Below, one piece after another: positions 34,598-44,640 of a stretch of DNA of 64,000 bases. Positions within the stretch are counted from its first letter, which is position 1, and each line of letters begins with the position of its first letter. The notes beneath the pieces were generated by a model. The model had not been told where the DNA came from, searched no databases, and worked only from the letters and a program-made list of their open reading frames with translations. The DNA comes from Pseudomonas frederiksbergensis (GTDB lineage: Bacteria; Pseudomonadota; Gammaproteobacteria; Pseudomonadales; Pseudomonadaceae), in the NCBI RefSeq assembly GCF_900105495.1, contig NZ_FNTF01000002.1:1897501-1961500 (forward strand), read 5' to 3'. Both the position numbers and the translations under genes were made by a program.

Positions 34598-34686
34598 AAG
34601 CTATACAGAGACAGCGCCGAATAGTGGCTATCTGCTCTCGACCTGCGCCTGCCAATAAAAATAAGAAATCGAAGGGAGACTTCATA

Positions 34687-36717
34687 GTGAAGAGCTTGCT
34701 CTATCCCGCCGTCGCGCTGATGAACCGCCTGAGCTTTGGCATGAAGTTCAGCCTGATCAGCGTGCTGTTCCTTGTGCCGATGCTGGTGACCAACTTCTAT
34801 CTGGTGCGCGATTCTTATCGAGAATTCCAGGGCACCCGGGTCGAGCTGCAGAGTCTTGACCTGCTGGGCAGCAGCCTGACGTTGCGGCGCGATCTGGAAA
34901 CCCTGAACAACCTGGTGCAGATCAACGTCACCCTTGGTCAGTCCGGCAAGGCCGGCAATGTCGAGTCGCAGATCAGTACCCTGGGGCAAAATGTGCTGAC
35001 CCGTTTGCAAGGGCTGACGGCGATGACCACGGACCCCGAGCAGATCACGGTTTTCGATGGCAAACGCGATGAGATGATCGCCGCGTTCAAGGCCCAGCAA
35101 GCGGAAAGCTCCCTGCAAAGCAAAAGTGCGATGATCGGCAAGTTGCTCGGCAACGCCCAAATTTTCAGCCAGGTCATCGCCAGTCAGGCCGGCCTCAGCC
35201 GCGACACCCAGAGCGACATGCGCCAGCTCAGCGAACTCATTACCAACGTCACGCCACCGGTCACCCAGATTCTCGGCGAAGGCCGGGCGATGGGCTCTTT
35301 TTCGCTGGGGCAGGGTTTTCTCAACTCGGCATCGAGTACCCGTTTTGATGAGTTGCTGGCGCAGATCGAAAAACTGCAGGCCGAATATGCCCTGAAGTTG
35401 CAGGACGCGCTGGGCTCCAGCAAAGCGGCACGCGAAACCCTGGCGGCTCAGGCCGAAAACAGCAAGGCATCGCTGAAAAAGGCCAGTGAACTGTTCGAAG
35501 AACAGGTCGTGATGGCCGACACGCTGGATGCGCCCTGGCAGGGCTTTTACGACCAGGTCACGGGCCTGATGGACCAAACCTACCAACTCAACGAAGCCAC
35601 GCTGAAGTTTCTTGGCACCCAATTGCAGCAGCGACTGGAGCAGAACCGCACCCACATGGTCTTGCAGGCCTTGGCGCTGTCGGTGGTGTTCGTGTTGATT
35701 TTTTACCTCTATGGCGGCTTCTACGCCTCGACCCGCACCACCCTCAAGCGTCTTGGCGCGGTGATGGACAAGGTCGCGGCCGGCGACATGACGGTGACCT
35801 TCAGCGCCAACAGCCGCGATGAACTGGGCGAGCTGGGCGAGGTGTTCAACGGCACCGTGAAGAAAATCCATGACCTGATCGAGCGGGTCGGCCAGACCGT
35901 CACTGAGGTCGAGCGCCAAGCCGGGCAGGTGGAGAACGTTTCCGCCCGGAGCAACCAGGCGGTGGCGGGGCAGCGCACGCAGATCGAGCAGGTCGCCACG
36001 GCCATGAACCAGATGTCCGCCACCTCCCTGGAGGTTGCACGCAGTGCCGCGGCAGCGGTCAGCAGCGCTCATAGCGTCAACGATGAGACCATCAGCGGTC
36101 GTGGGCTGGTGGAATCCCAGCAGGGCAGCATCGCGGCACTGGCCAGTGAGATCGACCAGTCGGTGCTGGTGATCAATCAACTGGCCAGCGACAGCCAGTC
36201 CATCAGCCGTGTGCTGGAGGTGATCAAGAGCATCGCCGAACAGACCAACCTCTTGGCGCTCAACGCGGCCATCGAAGCCGCTCGGGCCGGTGAGCAAGGT
36301 CGTGGTTTTGCGGTGGTGGCGGACGAGGTCCGGACCCTGGCCAAGCGCACCCAGCAATCTACCGAGGAAATCGAGCAGATGATCGCCAAGCTGCACAGCG
36401 GAGTCGGCGCTGCGGTGAAGGCGATGGGGACCAGTCATCAGATGGCCAACGGCACGGTGGGGCAGTCGGAAAAGGTTCAGCAAGCGCTGGAAAACATCCT
36501 CGGTGCGGTCGGCATGATCGTCGATCAGAACCAACAGATCGCCGCCGCGGTAGAGCAGCAGACCGCCGTGGCCCATGACATCGACCAGAATATTGTCGAA
36601 ATCAACCGCGCCGGTGAGCGTACTGCCGAAGGTGCGCACCAGACTGAGGATGCCAGTCGTGCGTTGTCGGCTCAGGTGGTGGAATTGAAGCAGCTGATCA
36701 GCGCGTTCCGGGTTTAA
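34687..36717 (+). CDS. Methyl-accepting chemotaxis protein
   Basis: This is a transmembrane chemoreceptor signalling to CheA/CheW. With the GTG start at 34687 (site gaagggag just upstream) it has 676 residues. TM1 is at about 18-40 ([20 protein letters not shown]). A long, helical periplasmic ligand-binding region spans about 41-320. TM2 is [25 protein letters not shown] ([20 protein letters not shown]) and the cytoplasmic hairpin follow, with the strictly conserved tip [37 protein letters not shown]. No CheR-tethering pentapeptide is evident at the end. The ligand cannot be told from sequence. P. aeruginosa has a receptor gene at the same place. Confidence 0.95.
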   Translation: MKSLLYPAVALMNRLSFGMKFSLISVLFLVPMLVTNFYLVRDSYREFQGTRVELQSLDLLGSSLTLRRDLETLNNLVQINVTLGQSGKAGNVESQISTLGQNVLTRLQGLTAMTTDPEQITVFDGKRDEMIAAFKAQQAESSLQSKSAMIGKLLGNAQIFSQVIASQAGLSRDTQSDMRQLSELITNVTPPVTQILGEGRAMGSFSLGQGFLNSASSTRFDELLAQIEKLQAEYALKLQDALGSSKAARETLAAQAENSKASLKKASELFEEQVVMADTLDAPWQGFYDQVTGLMDQTYQLNEATLKFLGTQLQQRLEQNRTHMVLQALALSVVFVLIFYLYGGFYASTRTTLKRLGAVMDKVAAGDMTVTFSANSRDELGELGEVFNGTVKKIHDLIERVGQTVTEVERQAGQVENVSARSNQAVAGQRTQIEQVATAMNQMSATSLEVARSAAAAVSSAHSVNDETISGRGLVESQQGSIAALASEIDQSVLVINQLASDSQSISRVLEVIKSIAEQTNLLALNAAIEAARAGEQGRGFAVVADEVRTLAKRTQQSTEEIEQMIAKLHSGVGAAVKAMGTSHQMANGTVGQSEKVQQALENILGAVGMIVDQNQQIAAAVEQQTAVAHDIDQNIVEINRAGERTAEGAHQTEDASRALSAQVVELKQLISAFRV

Positions 36718-36719
36718 GC

Positions 36720-36831
36720 AGGATCGTTCCCACGCTCTGCGTGGGAATGCAGCCCGGGACGCTCCGCGTCCCAAAAGTCGTGACGCAGAGCGTCACAGGA
36801 GGCGTTACCACGCAGAGCGTGGGAACGATCG
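36720..36831. repeat. Multi-hairpin palindromic repeat (cgttcccacgc type)
   Basis: Outer arms ggatcgttcccacgctctgc (36720-36739) and the inverse gcagagcgtgggaacgatc (36812-36830) enclose further small palindromes: gggacgctccgcgtccc and tgacgcagagcgtca. It is a different repeat family from the other REP elements here. It separates the convergent chemoreceptor and tatD genes. Confidence 0.85.
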
Positions 36832-36835
36832 GTGA

Positions 36836-37615
36836 CTAACGCCAGTTGAACAGTTCACAGGCATTTGCAGTGCTGGCGACGGCCAGTTGTTCAGGCGTGA
36901 TCGCCATGATCCCCGCCAGCGCCGTACAGATCGCCGGCAGATGCGCCGGACTATTCCGTTGACCGGGGAACATGGCGGGCGCCATGTCCGGCGAGTCGGT
37001 TTCCAGGACCACTGATTCAAGCGGCAGTTCGGCCAGCACACGATGCATGCGCAAGGCCTGAGGCCAGGTCGCGGCACCACCCAGACCCAGTTTGAAACCA
37101 AGCTTGATGTACTCGCGGGCCTCTTCCTTGCTGCCGGCGAAGGCATGAATGATCCCCGCGCGTTTCAAGCGAAACCGCTTGAGCGTGGCAATCACCGCCG
37201 CGTGGCTGCGTCGCACATGAATCAGCGCGGGAAGATTGAAGTCCGCCGCCAGTTGCAGCTGCGCATCGAACAGCACCTGTTGGCGTTCACGGTCCAGGGT
37301 TTCGATAAAGTAATCCAGGCCAATCTCGCCCACCGCGCACAACTGTCGATGACCCGCCAACCGAGTCAGCCAATCACCCAGTTCGTGTAAGTCTTCAGGG
37401 CGATGATCATCCAGATACACCGGATGCAAACCGAACGCCGCATACAGGTCGGGATCGCTTTGCACCAGGTCCCAGACCCGCTGCCAATTGCCCTGATAAA
37501 CCCCCAGCACCACCATCCGCCGCACTCCGAGGGCGCGGCTCTCGGCCAACACCGCCGCGCGATCCTCGTCGAAGTCCGGAAAGTCCAGATGAGTGTGGCT
37601 GTCGATCAGCTCCAC
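36836..37615 (-). CDS. TatD-family metal-dependent deoxyribonuclease/hydrolase
   Basis: The 259-residue TIM-barrel hydrolase has the TatD/YcfH metal ligands: SHTHLDFPDFD at the start, GEIGLDYF, LIHVRRSH, IHAFAGSKEEA and VLETDSPDMAP. TatD proteins are 3'-5' DNases or D-aminoacyl hydrolases; the specific role is not evident here. It lies 3 bp downstream of fruR on the same strand, so the two are probably co-transcribed. The C-terminus LAVASTANACELFNWR is typical. Confidence 0.93.
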   Translation of the reverse strand: MELIDSHTHLDFPDFDEDRAAVLAESRALGVRRMVVLGVYQGNWQRVWDLVQSDPDLYAAFGLHPVYLDDHRPEDLHELGDWLTRLAGHRQLCAVGEIGLDYFIETLDRERQQVLFDAQLQLAADFNLPALIHVRRSHAAVIATLKRFRLKRAGIIHAFAGSKEEAREYIKLGFKLGLGGAATWPQALRMHRVLAELPLESVVLETDSPDMAPAMFPGQRNSPAHLPAICTALAGIMAITPEQLAVASTANACELFNWR

Positions 37616-37618
37616 GGT

Positions 37619-38614
37619 TCAGTCCTGGCGAATACGCTGCTTGAAGGTCCGCGCGATGGCCTGCACGCCGGGTTGGTAATCCGATTGCTCGATGGCGGCC
37701 AGGGCCAGTTCCAGCGCCTTGTCGGCGATGAGCTGATGTTGCTGGGCCATGGCGTTGACCGGCAACGGCAGGAAATCCAGCAACTGCGTGTCGCCGAAGG
37801 TGCCGAGGCGCAACGGGCGGGTTTTGAGCGGGAAGTCGTGCAATGCATCGAACACGCCCTGAAGCAGCACGTAGGACGTGGTCACCAGCGCATCCGGCAA
37901 ATGGCCCAGGCGCTGTAGCAGTTCTTCCATCAACTGTTTGCCGCACTCACGGCTGAACGACTCGCCGTGCTCTATCAGCACCTCGCCTTTGAACCCGTTC
38001 AACGCTCCTTTGAAACCGGCCGCCCGCTCCTGGCTGATGCTCAGTTCGGGGCGTGCGCCAATCAGTGCGATCTGCTTGGGCAACGGGGCCAGTAGACTGC
38101 GGGTCAGTTGCAGGCTGGCCTCGCGGTCATCACTGATCACCGAGCAGAAATGCTCAGGTTCCATGACCCGGTCGATCGCGATGATCGGAATGCCCTTGGC
38201 CTGCAACTGGCGGTAGCTGTCATCGCCGGCCGGCAGGCAACTGGCAACGATCAATGCATCGCAGCGCCGGGCCCGGAACAGCTTCAGCAATTGTCGTTCG
38301 CTGTCCGGTGCATCGTCGGAACTGGCGATCAGCAGCTGATAGCCGCGAGCCCGGGCGCCTTGTTCCAGCAGTTTGGCGATGCGCGCGTAACTGGGGTTTT
38401 CCAGGTCCGGCAGAATGAAACCCAAGGTGCGGGTGTGCCGACTGCGCAACCCGGCGGCCTGCGGATTGGGCGTAAAGCCATGTTCTTCAACGACCGCGCG
38501 TACGCGCTCGACGGTGGCACTGCTGATACGTTGTTGTTCTGCCTTGCCATTGATGACGTAGCTGGCGGTGGTTACGGACACACCGGCCAACTGGGCGATA
38601 TCACTGAGTTTCAA
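37619..38614 (-). CDS. fruR: LacI-family fructose operon regulator FruR (Cra)
   Basis: The 331-residue repressor has an N-terminal helix-turn-helix (MKLSDIAQLAGVSVTTASYVINGKAEQQRIS) with the linker region NPQAAGLRSRHTRTLGFILPD. A periplasmic-binding-like effector domain follows. It is closest to Cra/FruR, which in Pseudomonas responds to fructose-1-phosphate made by the adjacent PTS. It is divergent from fruBKA with a Cra-type operator in the shared 288-bp spacer, so it probably represses that operon. tatD follows after 3 bp. Confidence 0.95.
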   Translation of the reverse strand: MKLSDIAQLAGVSVTTASYVINGKAEQQRISSATVERVRAVVEEHGFTPNPQAAGLRSRHTRTLGFILPDLENPSYARIAKLLEQGARARGYQLLIASSDDAPDSERQLLKLFRARRCDALIVASCLPAGDDSYRQLQAKGIPIIAIDRVMEPEHFCSVISDDREASLQLTRSLLAPLPKQIALIGARPELSISQERAAGFKGALNGFKGEVLIEHGESFSRECGKQLMEELLQRLGHLPDALVTTSYVLLQGVFDALHDFPLKTRPLRLGTFGDTQLLDFLPLPVNAMAQQHQLIADKALELALAAIEQSDYQPGVQAIARTFKQRIRQD

Positions 38615-38756
38615 CCCGGTTTTTCCTTGTTTTTTCGAGCTTGCCTCGACATTTTCGCCAATCCTACCCGATTAAGGCAGACGACCATCGTCGCGACGCA
38701 TCCGACAATTGGACTTCAAGGATGAGACATAATCGAGTAACGTGCCAATCATTCTA

Positions 38757-38772
38757 GATTAAACGTTTCAGC
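38757..38772. promoter_or_regulatory. Cra/FruR operator upstream of fruBKA
   Basis: GATTAAACGTTTCAGC contains TTAAACGTTTCA, the core site reported for P. putida Cra. It also matches E. coli GCTGAAACGTTTCA on the opposite strand. It lies 131 bp before fruB and 143 bp before fruR. Confidence 0.88.
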
Positions 38773-38902
38773 AAGCGTATTTTCTACGTTATGGGCTTCT
38801 TTGCCGGTTCTGCCGCGAAACCGCCAAAAGTGATGACCAAGAGCCTAAGCTGAATCATTCAAAACAATACCTGGCGTCACAAGACGCCAAAAAGGAGAAA
38901 GC

Positions 38903-41764
38903 ATGCTCGAGCTCACTATAGAGCAGATATCCATGGGCCAATCGGCCGTGGATAAGTCCGCAGCGTTGCACCTGCTGGCGCAGCATCTGGTCACCGATGG
39001 TCTGGTGGCCGAGGGTTACCTCGCCGGGTTGCAGGCGCGCGAGGCCCAGGGCTCGACCTTTCTCGGTCAAGGTATTGCCATCCCTCACGGTACGCCGGAA
39101 ACCCGCGATCTGGTGTTTTCCACCGGCGTGCGGCTGATGCAGTTCCCTGAAGGCGTGGACTGGGGCGACGGTCAGATCGTCTACCTGGCGATTGGTATTG
39201 CGGCCAAATCCGATGAACACCTGCGCTTGCTGCAACTGCTGACCCGCGCCCTCGGCGAAACCGACCTGGGCCAGGCACTACGCCGCGCCAGTTCCGCCGA
39301 AGCCTTGTTGAAACTGCTGCAAGGCGCGCCGCAAGAACTGGCGCTGGATGCCCAGATGATCGGCCTCGGTGTGTCCGCCGACGACTTCGAAGAGCTGGTC
39401 TGGCGCGGTGCACGTTTGCTGCGTCAGGCCGATTGTGTGAGCAACGGTTTCTCCGCCGTGTTGCAGCAGGTCGACGCGCTGCCGCTGGGCGATGGGCTGT
39501 GGTGGTTGCACAGCGAGCAAACGGTCAAGCGTCCGGGCCTGGCCTTCGTCACGCCGGACAAACCGATGCGTTACCTTGGTCAGCCGCTCAGCGGTCTGTT
39601 CTGCCTGGCCAGCCTCGGTGAAGCTCACCAAGCCTTGCTCGAACGCCTTTGTGCGTTGCTGATCGAAGGTCGCGGCCACGAACTGGGCCGCGCCACCAGC
39701 AGCCGTAAAGTCCTTGAAGTCCTGGGCGGTGAACTGCCAGCCGATTGGCCGAGCGCTCGCATCGCCCTGGCCAACGCCCACGGCTTGCACGCGCGTCCGG
39801 CGAAGATCCTCGCGCAACTGGCGAAAAGCTTTGAAGGTGAAATCCGCGTACGCATCGTCGATGGCCAGGATAGCGCGGTGTCGGTGAAGAGCTTGAGCAA
39901 ACTGCTCAGCCTCGGCGCCCGTCGCGGTCAGGTGCTGGAATTTGTTGCCGAGCCGAGCATCGCCGCCGATGCCTTGCCAGCCTTGCTGGCCGCCATCGAA
40001 GAAGGCCTCGGTGAAGAAGTCGAGCCGTTGCCAGCCGTCAGCCAGCAGCGCGAAGTGATCGCCGATATAGCCGAGGTAATCCTCGCGCCAGCCTCCGGCA
40101 GCCTGATCCAGGCCATCGCCGCCGCACCGGGCATCGCCATCGGCCCGGCGCACATTCAAGTGCTGCAAACCATTGATTACCCGCTGCGTGGCGAGTCTGC
40201 TGCGATTGAGCGCGAGCGTCTCCAGCAGGCGTTGGCGGACGTACGTCGCGACATCGAAGGCCTGATCGAACGCAGCAAATCCAAGGCCATTCGCGAGATT
40301 TTCATCACCCACCAGGAAATGCTCGACGACCCGGAATTGACCGATGAAGTCGACACCCGTCTCAAGCAGGGCGAAAGCGCTGAAGCAGCGTGGATGGCGG
40401 TGATTGAAGCAGCGGCCAAACAACAGGAATCGCTGCAGGACGCCTTGCTCGCCGAACGCGCCGCCGACTTGCGTGATATCGGCCGTCGAGTGCTCGCGCA
40501 ACTCAGTGGCGTCGAAACCCCGAGCGAACCTGAGCAACCGTACATTCTGGTGATGGATGAAGTCGGCCCGTCCGATGTCGCCCGCCTTGATCCGGCCCGT
40601 GTCGCCGGCATCCTCACCGCCCGTGGCGGTGCTACCGCGCACAGTGCGATTGTCGCCCGAGCCCTCGGTATTCCGGCGCTGGTCGGCGCCGGCCCGGCCG
40701 TGTTGCTGCTGGCGCCGGGCACGCCGTTACTGATTGATGGTCAACGCGGTCGCCTGCACGTGGACGCCGACGCGGCGACCTTGCAGCGCGCCACCGAAGA
40801 GCGCGACACCCGCGAGCAACGTTTGAAAGCGGCCGCCGAACAACGTCATCAACCGGCACTGACCACTGACGGTCATGCGGTCGAAGTGTTCGCCAACATT
40901 GGCGAAAGCGCGGGCGTGACCAGCGCGGTGGAGCAGGGCGCCGAAGGCATTGGCCTGCTGCGCACCGAATTGATTTTCATGGCCCACTCGCAGGCGCCGG
41001 ACGAGGCGACCCAGGAAGTCGAATACCGTCGCGTGCTCGATGGCCTGGCCGGTCGGCCGCTGGTGGTCCGCACTCTCGACGTTGGCGGTGACAAACCGCT
41101 GCCGTATTGGCCGATTGCCAAAGAAGAAAACCCGTTCCTCGGCGTGCGCGGTATTCGCCTGACCCTGCAACGCCCGCAGATCATGGAAGCGCAATTGCGC
41201 GCGCTGCTGCGTGCGGCGGACAACCGTCCACTGCGGATCATGTTCCCCATGGTCGGCAGCGTCGACGAGTGGCGCCAAGCCCGGGACATGACCGAACGTC
41301 TGCGTCTGGAAATTCCGGTTGCCGACCTGCAACTGGGGATCATGATTGAAGTGCCGTCGGCTGCCTTGCTGGCGCCGGTGCTGGCCAAAGAGGTCGACTT
41401 CTTCAGCGTCGGCACCAATGACCTGACCCAATACACCTTGGCCATCGACCGTGGTCATCCGACCTTGTCGGCCCAGGCTGACGGCTTGCACCCGGCGGTG
41501 CTGCAACTGATCGACATCACCGTGCGCGCGGCCCATGCCCACGGAAAGTGGGTCGGCGTGTGCGGCGAGTTGGCGGCCGATCCGCTGGCGGTGCCAGTGC
41601 TGGTCGGCCTAGGCGTGGACGAACTCAGTGTGTCAGGTCGCAGCATCGCCGAGGTCAAGGCGCGGGTTCGCGAGCTCAGCCTGGCCCAGACTCAAATTCT
41701 TGCCCAACAGGCCCTGGCCGTGGGCAGCGCCAATGAAGTGCGCGCACTAGTGGAGGCCCTGTAA
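38903..41764 (+). CDS. fruB: Fructose PTS multiphosphoryl transfer protein FruB (EIIA-HPr-EI)
   Basis: This protein carries phosphate from phosphoenolpyruvate to the fructose permease in one 953-residue chain. The EIIA domain occupies about 1-145, with active His62 in GIAIPHGTPE. The HPr-like domain occupies about 285-370, with NAHGLHARPAKIL and its His near 296. The EI domain runs from about 400, with the active His near 580 in GGATAHSAIVARALGIPALVG. The C-terminal PEP-binding barrel shows EGIGLLRTELIFM and SVGTNDLTQYTLAIDRG. AAAGGAG precedes the ATG. It is the first gene of fruBKA, under FruR control. Confidence 0.97.
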   Translation: MLELTIEQISMGQSAVDKSAALHLLAQHLVTDGLVAEGYLAGLQAREAQGSTFLGQGIAIPHGTPETRDLVFSTGVRLMQFPEGVDWGDGQIVYLAIGIAAKSDEHLRLLQLLTRALGETDLGQALRRASSAEALLKLLQGAPQELALDAQMIGLGVSADDFEELVWRGARLLRQADCVSNGFSAVLQQVDALPLGDGLWWLHSEQTVKRPGLAFVTPDKPMRYLGQPLSGLFCLASLGEAHQALLERLCALLIEGRGHELGRATSSRKVLEVLGGELPADWPSARIALANAHGLHARPAKILAQLAKSFEGEIRVRIVDGQDSAVSVKSLSKLLSLGARRGQVLEFVAEPSIAADALPALLAAIEEGLGEEVEPLPAVSQQREVIADIAEVILAPASGSLIQAIAAAPGIAIGPAHIQVLQTIDYPLRGESAAIERERLQQALADVRRDIEGLIERSKSKAIREIFITHQEMLDDPELTDEVDTRLKQGESAEAAWMAVIEAAAKQQESLQDALLAERAADLRDIGRRVLAQLSGVETPSEPEQPYILVMDEVGPSDVARLDPARVAGILTARGGATAHSAIVARALGIPALVGAGPAVLLLAPGTPLLIDGQRGRLHVDADAATLQRATEERDTREQRLKAAAEQRHQPALTTDGHAVEVFANIGESAGVTSAVEQGAEGIGLLRTELIFMAHSQAPDEATQEVEYRRVLDGLAGRPLVVRTLDVGGDKPLPYWPIAKEENPFLGVRGIRLTLQRPQIMEAQLRALLRAADNRPLRIMFPMVGSVDEWRQARDMTERLRLEIPVADLQLGIMIEVPSAALLAPVLAKEVDFFSVGTNDLTQYTLAIDRGHPTLSAQADGLHPAVLQLIDITVRAAHAHGKWVGVCGELAADPLAVPVLVGLGVDELSVSGRSIAEVKARVRELSLAQTQILAQQALAVGSANEVRALVEAL

Positions 41765-42706
41765 ATGGCCAAGATCCTGACCTTGACCCTCAACCCGGCG
41801 CTGGACCTCACGGTCCAGTTGCCGCTGCTTACCCCCGGCCAAGTCAACCGTAGCGACGAGATGCACACGCATGCCGCCGGTAAAGGCGTGAACGTGGCAC
41901 AGGTGCTGGCGGACCTCGGGCATCAGCTCACGGTCAGCGGTTTCCTCGGGGAGGACAACCTTCAAGCGTTCGAAACCCTGTTCGCCAAACGCGGCTTTGT
42001 CGACGCGTTCATCCGTGTTCCGGGTGAGACGCGCAGCAATATCAAACTGGCGGAAAGCGATGGGCGCATCACCGACATCAACGGTCCCGGCCCCTTGGTC
42101 AGTGAAGCCGCGCAACAGGCGTTGCTTGATCGACTTGATCAGATTGCACCCGATCATGACGCGGTCGTCGTTGCCGGCAGCCTGCCACAAGGCATCAGCC
42201 CGCAGTGGTTGCAGGCGTTGATTGTGCGTTTGAAAAATCTCGGTCTGAACGTGGCGCTGGACAGCAGTGGCGAAGCCTTGCGGGCCGCGCTCAATGCCGC
42301 TCCGTGGTTGATAAAACCGAACACCGAAGAGCTGGCCGACGTGATGGGCTGCGAGATGGTTTCGGTCGCGGCACAGGCTGAAGCCGCGAGCCGCTTGCAT
42401 GCTCAAGGCATCGAGCACGTGGTGATCTCCGACGGTGCCGATGGCGTGAACTGGTTCAGTATCGGCTCGGCCATGCATGCCACGCCGCCCAAGGTCAGTG
42501 TCGTCAGCACCGTGGGCGCGGGCGATTCGTTACTGGCCGGCATGCTCCACGGTTTGCTCAGCGCCGATACGCCTGAGCAGACGTTGCGCACCGCCACGGC
42601 GATTGCCGCGATGGCGGTCACCCAGATCGGTTTCGGTATTGGCGACGCCACGCAGTTGGCGCGGCTCGAACAGGGTGTGCGCGTGCGCCCCCTGACAGAA
42701 CAATAA
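41765..42706 (+). CDS. fruK: 1-phosphofructokinase FruK
   Basis: FruK phosphorylates fructose-1-phosphate to fructose-1,6-bisphosphate. The 313-residue PfkB-family kinase has LTLNPALDLTVQLP, AGGKGVNVAQ-like GKGVNVAQVLADLG, the substrate region AGSLPQGI, KPNTEEL and the catalytic base in VVSTVGAGDSLLAGML. The ATG directly follows the fruB stop without a gap, indicating coupling. fruA follows after 11 bp. Confidence 0.97.
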   Translation: MAKILTLTLNPALDLTVQLPLLTPGQVNRSDEMHTHAAGKGVNVAQVLADLGHQLTVSGFLGEDNLQAFETLFAKRGFVDAFIRVPGETRSNIKLAESDGRITDINGPGPLVSEAAQQALLDRLDQIAPDHDAVVVAGSLPQGISPQWLQALIVRLKNLGLNVALDSSGEALRAALNAAPWLIKPNTEELADVMGCEMVSVAAQAEAASRLHAQGIEHVVISDGADGVNWFSIGSAMHATPPKVSVVSTVGAGDSLLAGMLHGLLSADTPEQTLRTATAIAAMAVTQIGFGIGDATQLARLEQGVRVRPLTEQ

Positions 42707-42717
42707 GAGGGTTTGTC

Positions 42718-44457
42718 ATGAAGTTAGCCATTGTTACGGCCTGCCCGAACGGCATGGTTACCAGTGTGCTGTGCGCCCGCTTGCTCGACGCGGCGGCCCA
42801 GCGTCAGGGCTGGAGCACCAGCGTCGAAGTCAACGATGCCGCGCACCCTGAACGCCAATTGTCGGCGGCCACGATCGAGGCGGCCGAGTGGGTATTGCTG
42901 GTGACCAGCACACCGGTGGATATGTCGCGATTCGTCGGCAAGCGGGTGTTCCAGAGTACCCCGGCGCAAGCCCTGCAAGATGTCGAAGCGGTGCTGCGTC
43001 GCGGTGCTGAAGAGGCTCAGGTTTACGTCGCTCCTGAAGCCGTGGCCGAACCTGCTGCCGTCGTGAAAAACGTTCCGCGTCTGGTCGCGATTACCGCGTG
43101 CCCGACCGGCGTCGCTCACACCTTCATGGCCGCTGAAGCCTTGCAGCAAGCGGCCAAGCGTCTGGGCTACGACCTGCAAGTGGAAACCCAGGGCTCGGTC
43201 GGTGCGCGCAATCCGTTGAGCTCCGCGGCAATTGCCGATGCGGACGTGGTGCTGCTGGCCTGCGATATCGAAGTCGCCACCGAGCGTTTTGCCGGCAAGA
43301 AGATTTACCGTTGCGGCACCGGCATCGCCCTCAAACAAGCCGAAGCGACGCTGAATAAAGCGCTGGCCGAAGGCACGCAGGAAACCGCTGCAAGCGGTGC
43401 CAAAGGCCCGGCCAAGCAAGAGAAGACCGGCGTCTACAAACACCTGCTGACCGGCGTGTCGTTCATGCTGCCGATGGTGGTGGCAGGCGGTTTGATGATC
43501 GCCTTGTCGTTCGTGTTCGGCATCACCGCATTCAAGGAGGAAGGTACCCTCGCGGCGGCGCTGATGCAGATCGGCGGCGAGACCGCGTTCAAGCTGATGG
43601 TGCCGCTGCTGGCGGGGTACATCGCCTACTCGATCGCCGACCGTCCGGGCCTGGCGCCGGGGATGATTGGCGGCATGCTGGCAAGCACCCTGGGCGCCGG
43701 TTTTATCGGCGGGATCATTGCCGGTTTCATCGCCGGTTACGCGGCGCAGGCGATCAACCGTTATGCGCGCTTGCCGCAAAGTCTTGAGGCGCTCAAACCA
43801 ATCCTGATCATCCCGTTGCTGGCGAGTCTGTTCACCGGCCTGGTGATGATCTACGTGGTCGGCAAACCGGTGGCCGGGATGCTCGAAGGCCTCACGCACT
43901 TCCTCGACAGCATGGGCACCACCAATGCGATTCTGCTCGGTGTGCTGCTGGGCGCGATGATGTGCGTCGACCTTGGCGGGCCGATCAACAAAGCCGCGTA
44001 TGCGTTCTCGGTGGGGCTGCTGGCGTCGCAAAGTTATGCACCGATGGCCGCGACCATGGCGGCCGGCATGGTGCCGCCGATTGGCCTGGGCATCGCTACG
44101 TTTATTGCGCGGCGCAAGTTCGCCCAGACCGAACGCGAAGCCGGTAAAGCGGCGTTGGTGTTGGGGCTGTGCTTCATCTCCGAAGGCGCGATTCCGTTTG
44201 CCGCGAAAGACCCACTGCGGGTGATCCCGGCGAGCATCGCCGGTGGTGCGCTGACCGGTGCGTTGTCGATGTATTTCGGCTGCAAACTGATGGCGCCGCA
44301 CGGCGGGTTGTTCGTACTGGCGATCCCGAATGCGATCAACCATGCGCTGCTGTATTTGCTGGCGATCGTGGCCGGGAGTTTGCTGACGGCGGTGGTGTAT
44401 GCGGTGGTCAAGCGGCCCGAAGTAGTTGAACTGGCAATAGAGCCCGTCAGCGCCTGA
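42718..44457 (+). CDS. fruA: Fructose-specific PTS permease FruA (EIIB'-EIIB-EIIC)
   Basis: FruA transports fructose across the inner membrane while phosphorylating it at C1. The 579-residue protein has two tandem EIIB-like domains: the first begins MKLAIVTACPNGMVTS (Cys9) and the second has VAITACPTGVAHTFMAAEAL (phospho-acceptor Cys128). From about 240 the EIIC membrane domain has some eight to ten hydrophobic spans, e.g. MLPMVVAGGLMIALSFVFG and LGAGFIGGIIAGFIAGY. The family segment DLGGPINKAAYAF is also visible. It is the last gene of the operon and is followed by a REP pair. Confidence 0.97.
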   Translation: MKLAIVTACPNGMVTSVLCARLLDAAAQRQGWSTSVEVNDAAHPERQLSAATIEAAEWVLLVTSTPVDMSRFVGKRVFQSTPAQALQDVEAVLRRGAEEAQVYVAPEAVAEPAAVVKNVPRLVAITACPTGVAHTFMAAEALQQAAKRLGYDLQVETQGSVGARNPLSSAAIADADVVLLACDIEVATERFAGKKIYRCGTGIALKQAEATLNKALAEGTQETAASGAKGPAKQEKTGVYKHLLTGVSFMLPMVVAGGLMIALSFVFGITAFKEEGTLAAALMQIGGETAFKLMVPLLAGYIAYSIADRPGLAPGMIGGMLASTLGAGFIGGIIAGFIAGYAAQAINRYARLPQSLEALKPILIIPLLASLFTGLVMIYVVGKPVAGMLEGLTHFLDSMGTTNAILLGVLLGAMMCVDLGGPINKAAYAFSVGLLASQSYAPMAATMAAGMVPPIGLGIATFIARRKFAQTEREAGKAALVLGLCFISEGAIPFAAKDPLRVIPASIAGGALTGALSMYFGCKLMAPHGGLFVLAIPNAINHALLYLLAIVAGSLLTAVVYAVVKRPEVVELAIEPVSA

Positions 44458-44463
44458 TACCTA

Positions 44464-44579
44464 TCCCTTGTAGGAGCCGAGCTTGCTCGCGATGGCGGAC
44501 TTACATTCAGCAAATATGTTGGCTGTTAGACCGCGTTCGCGAGTAAGTCGGATCGCCGCACCGCCGCTTCACAAGGGAT
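44464..44579. repeat. Inverted REP pair after fruA (gagcttgctcgcgatg type)
   Basis: The left element tcccttgtaggagccgagct, continuing tgctcgcgatggcgg (44464-44497), is mirrored by a degenerate right element ending ccgccgcttcacaaggga (44561-44578). The right half also belongs to the long direct repeat that brackets the bacteriocin module. Confidence 0.75.
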
Positions 44580-44640
44580 CTGCTGCACCGGCAGATTTCT
44601 GTGTCATGTCTGGGTAACGTCGCCATGCTTCATTTTTCTT
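44501..44640. repeat. Left copy of the imperfect direct repeat flanking the bacteriocin module
   Basis: It aligns in the same orientation with 46404-46530. The last 70 bp align without gaps (from acaagggat to atttttct) with 51 identities by my count. The upstream part (ttacattcag to cgcgagtaag) aligns with small gaps. In this copy the second half of the Pho-box-like motif is degraded (tgggtaac instead of tgagtcat). The repeat brackets exactly the immunity and bacteriocin genes. Confidence 0.75.

Noticed and set aside
36720..36831. CRISPR-like array
   Set aside because: The repeated units are palindromic hairpins of differing sequence with no regular spacers and no cas genes; they form a REP-type element.
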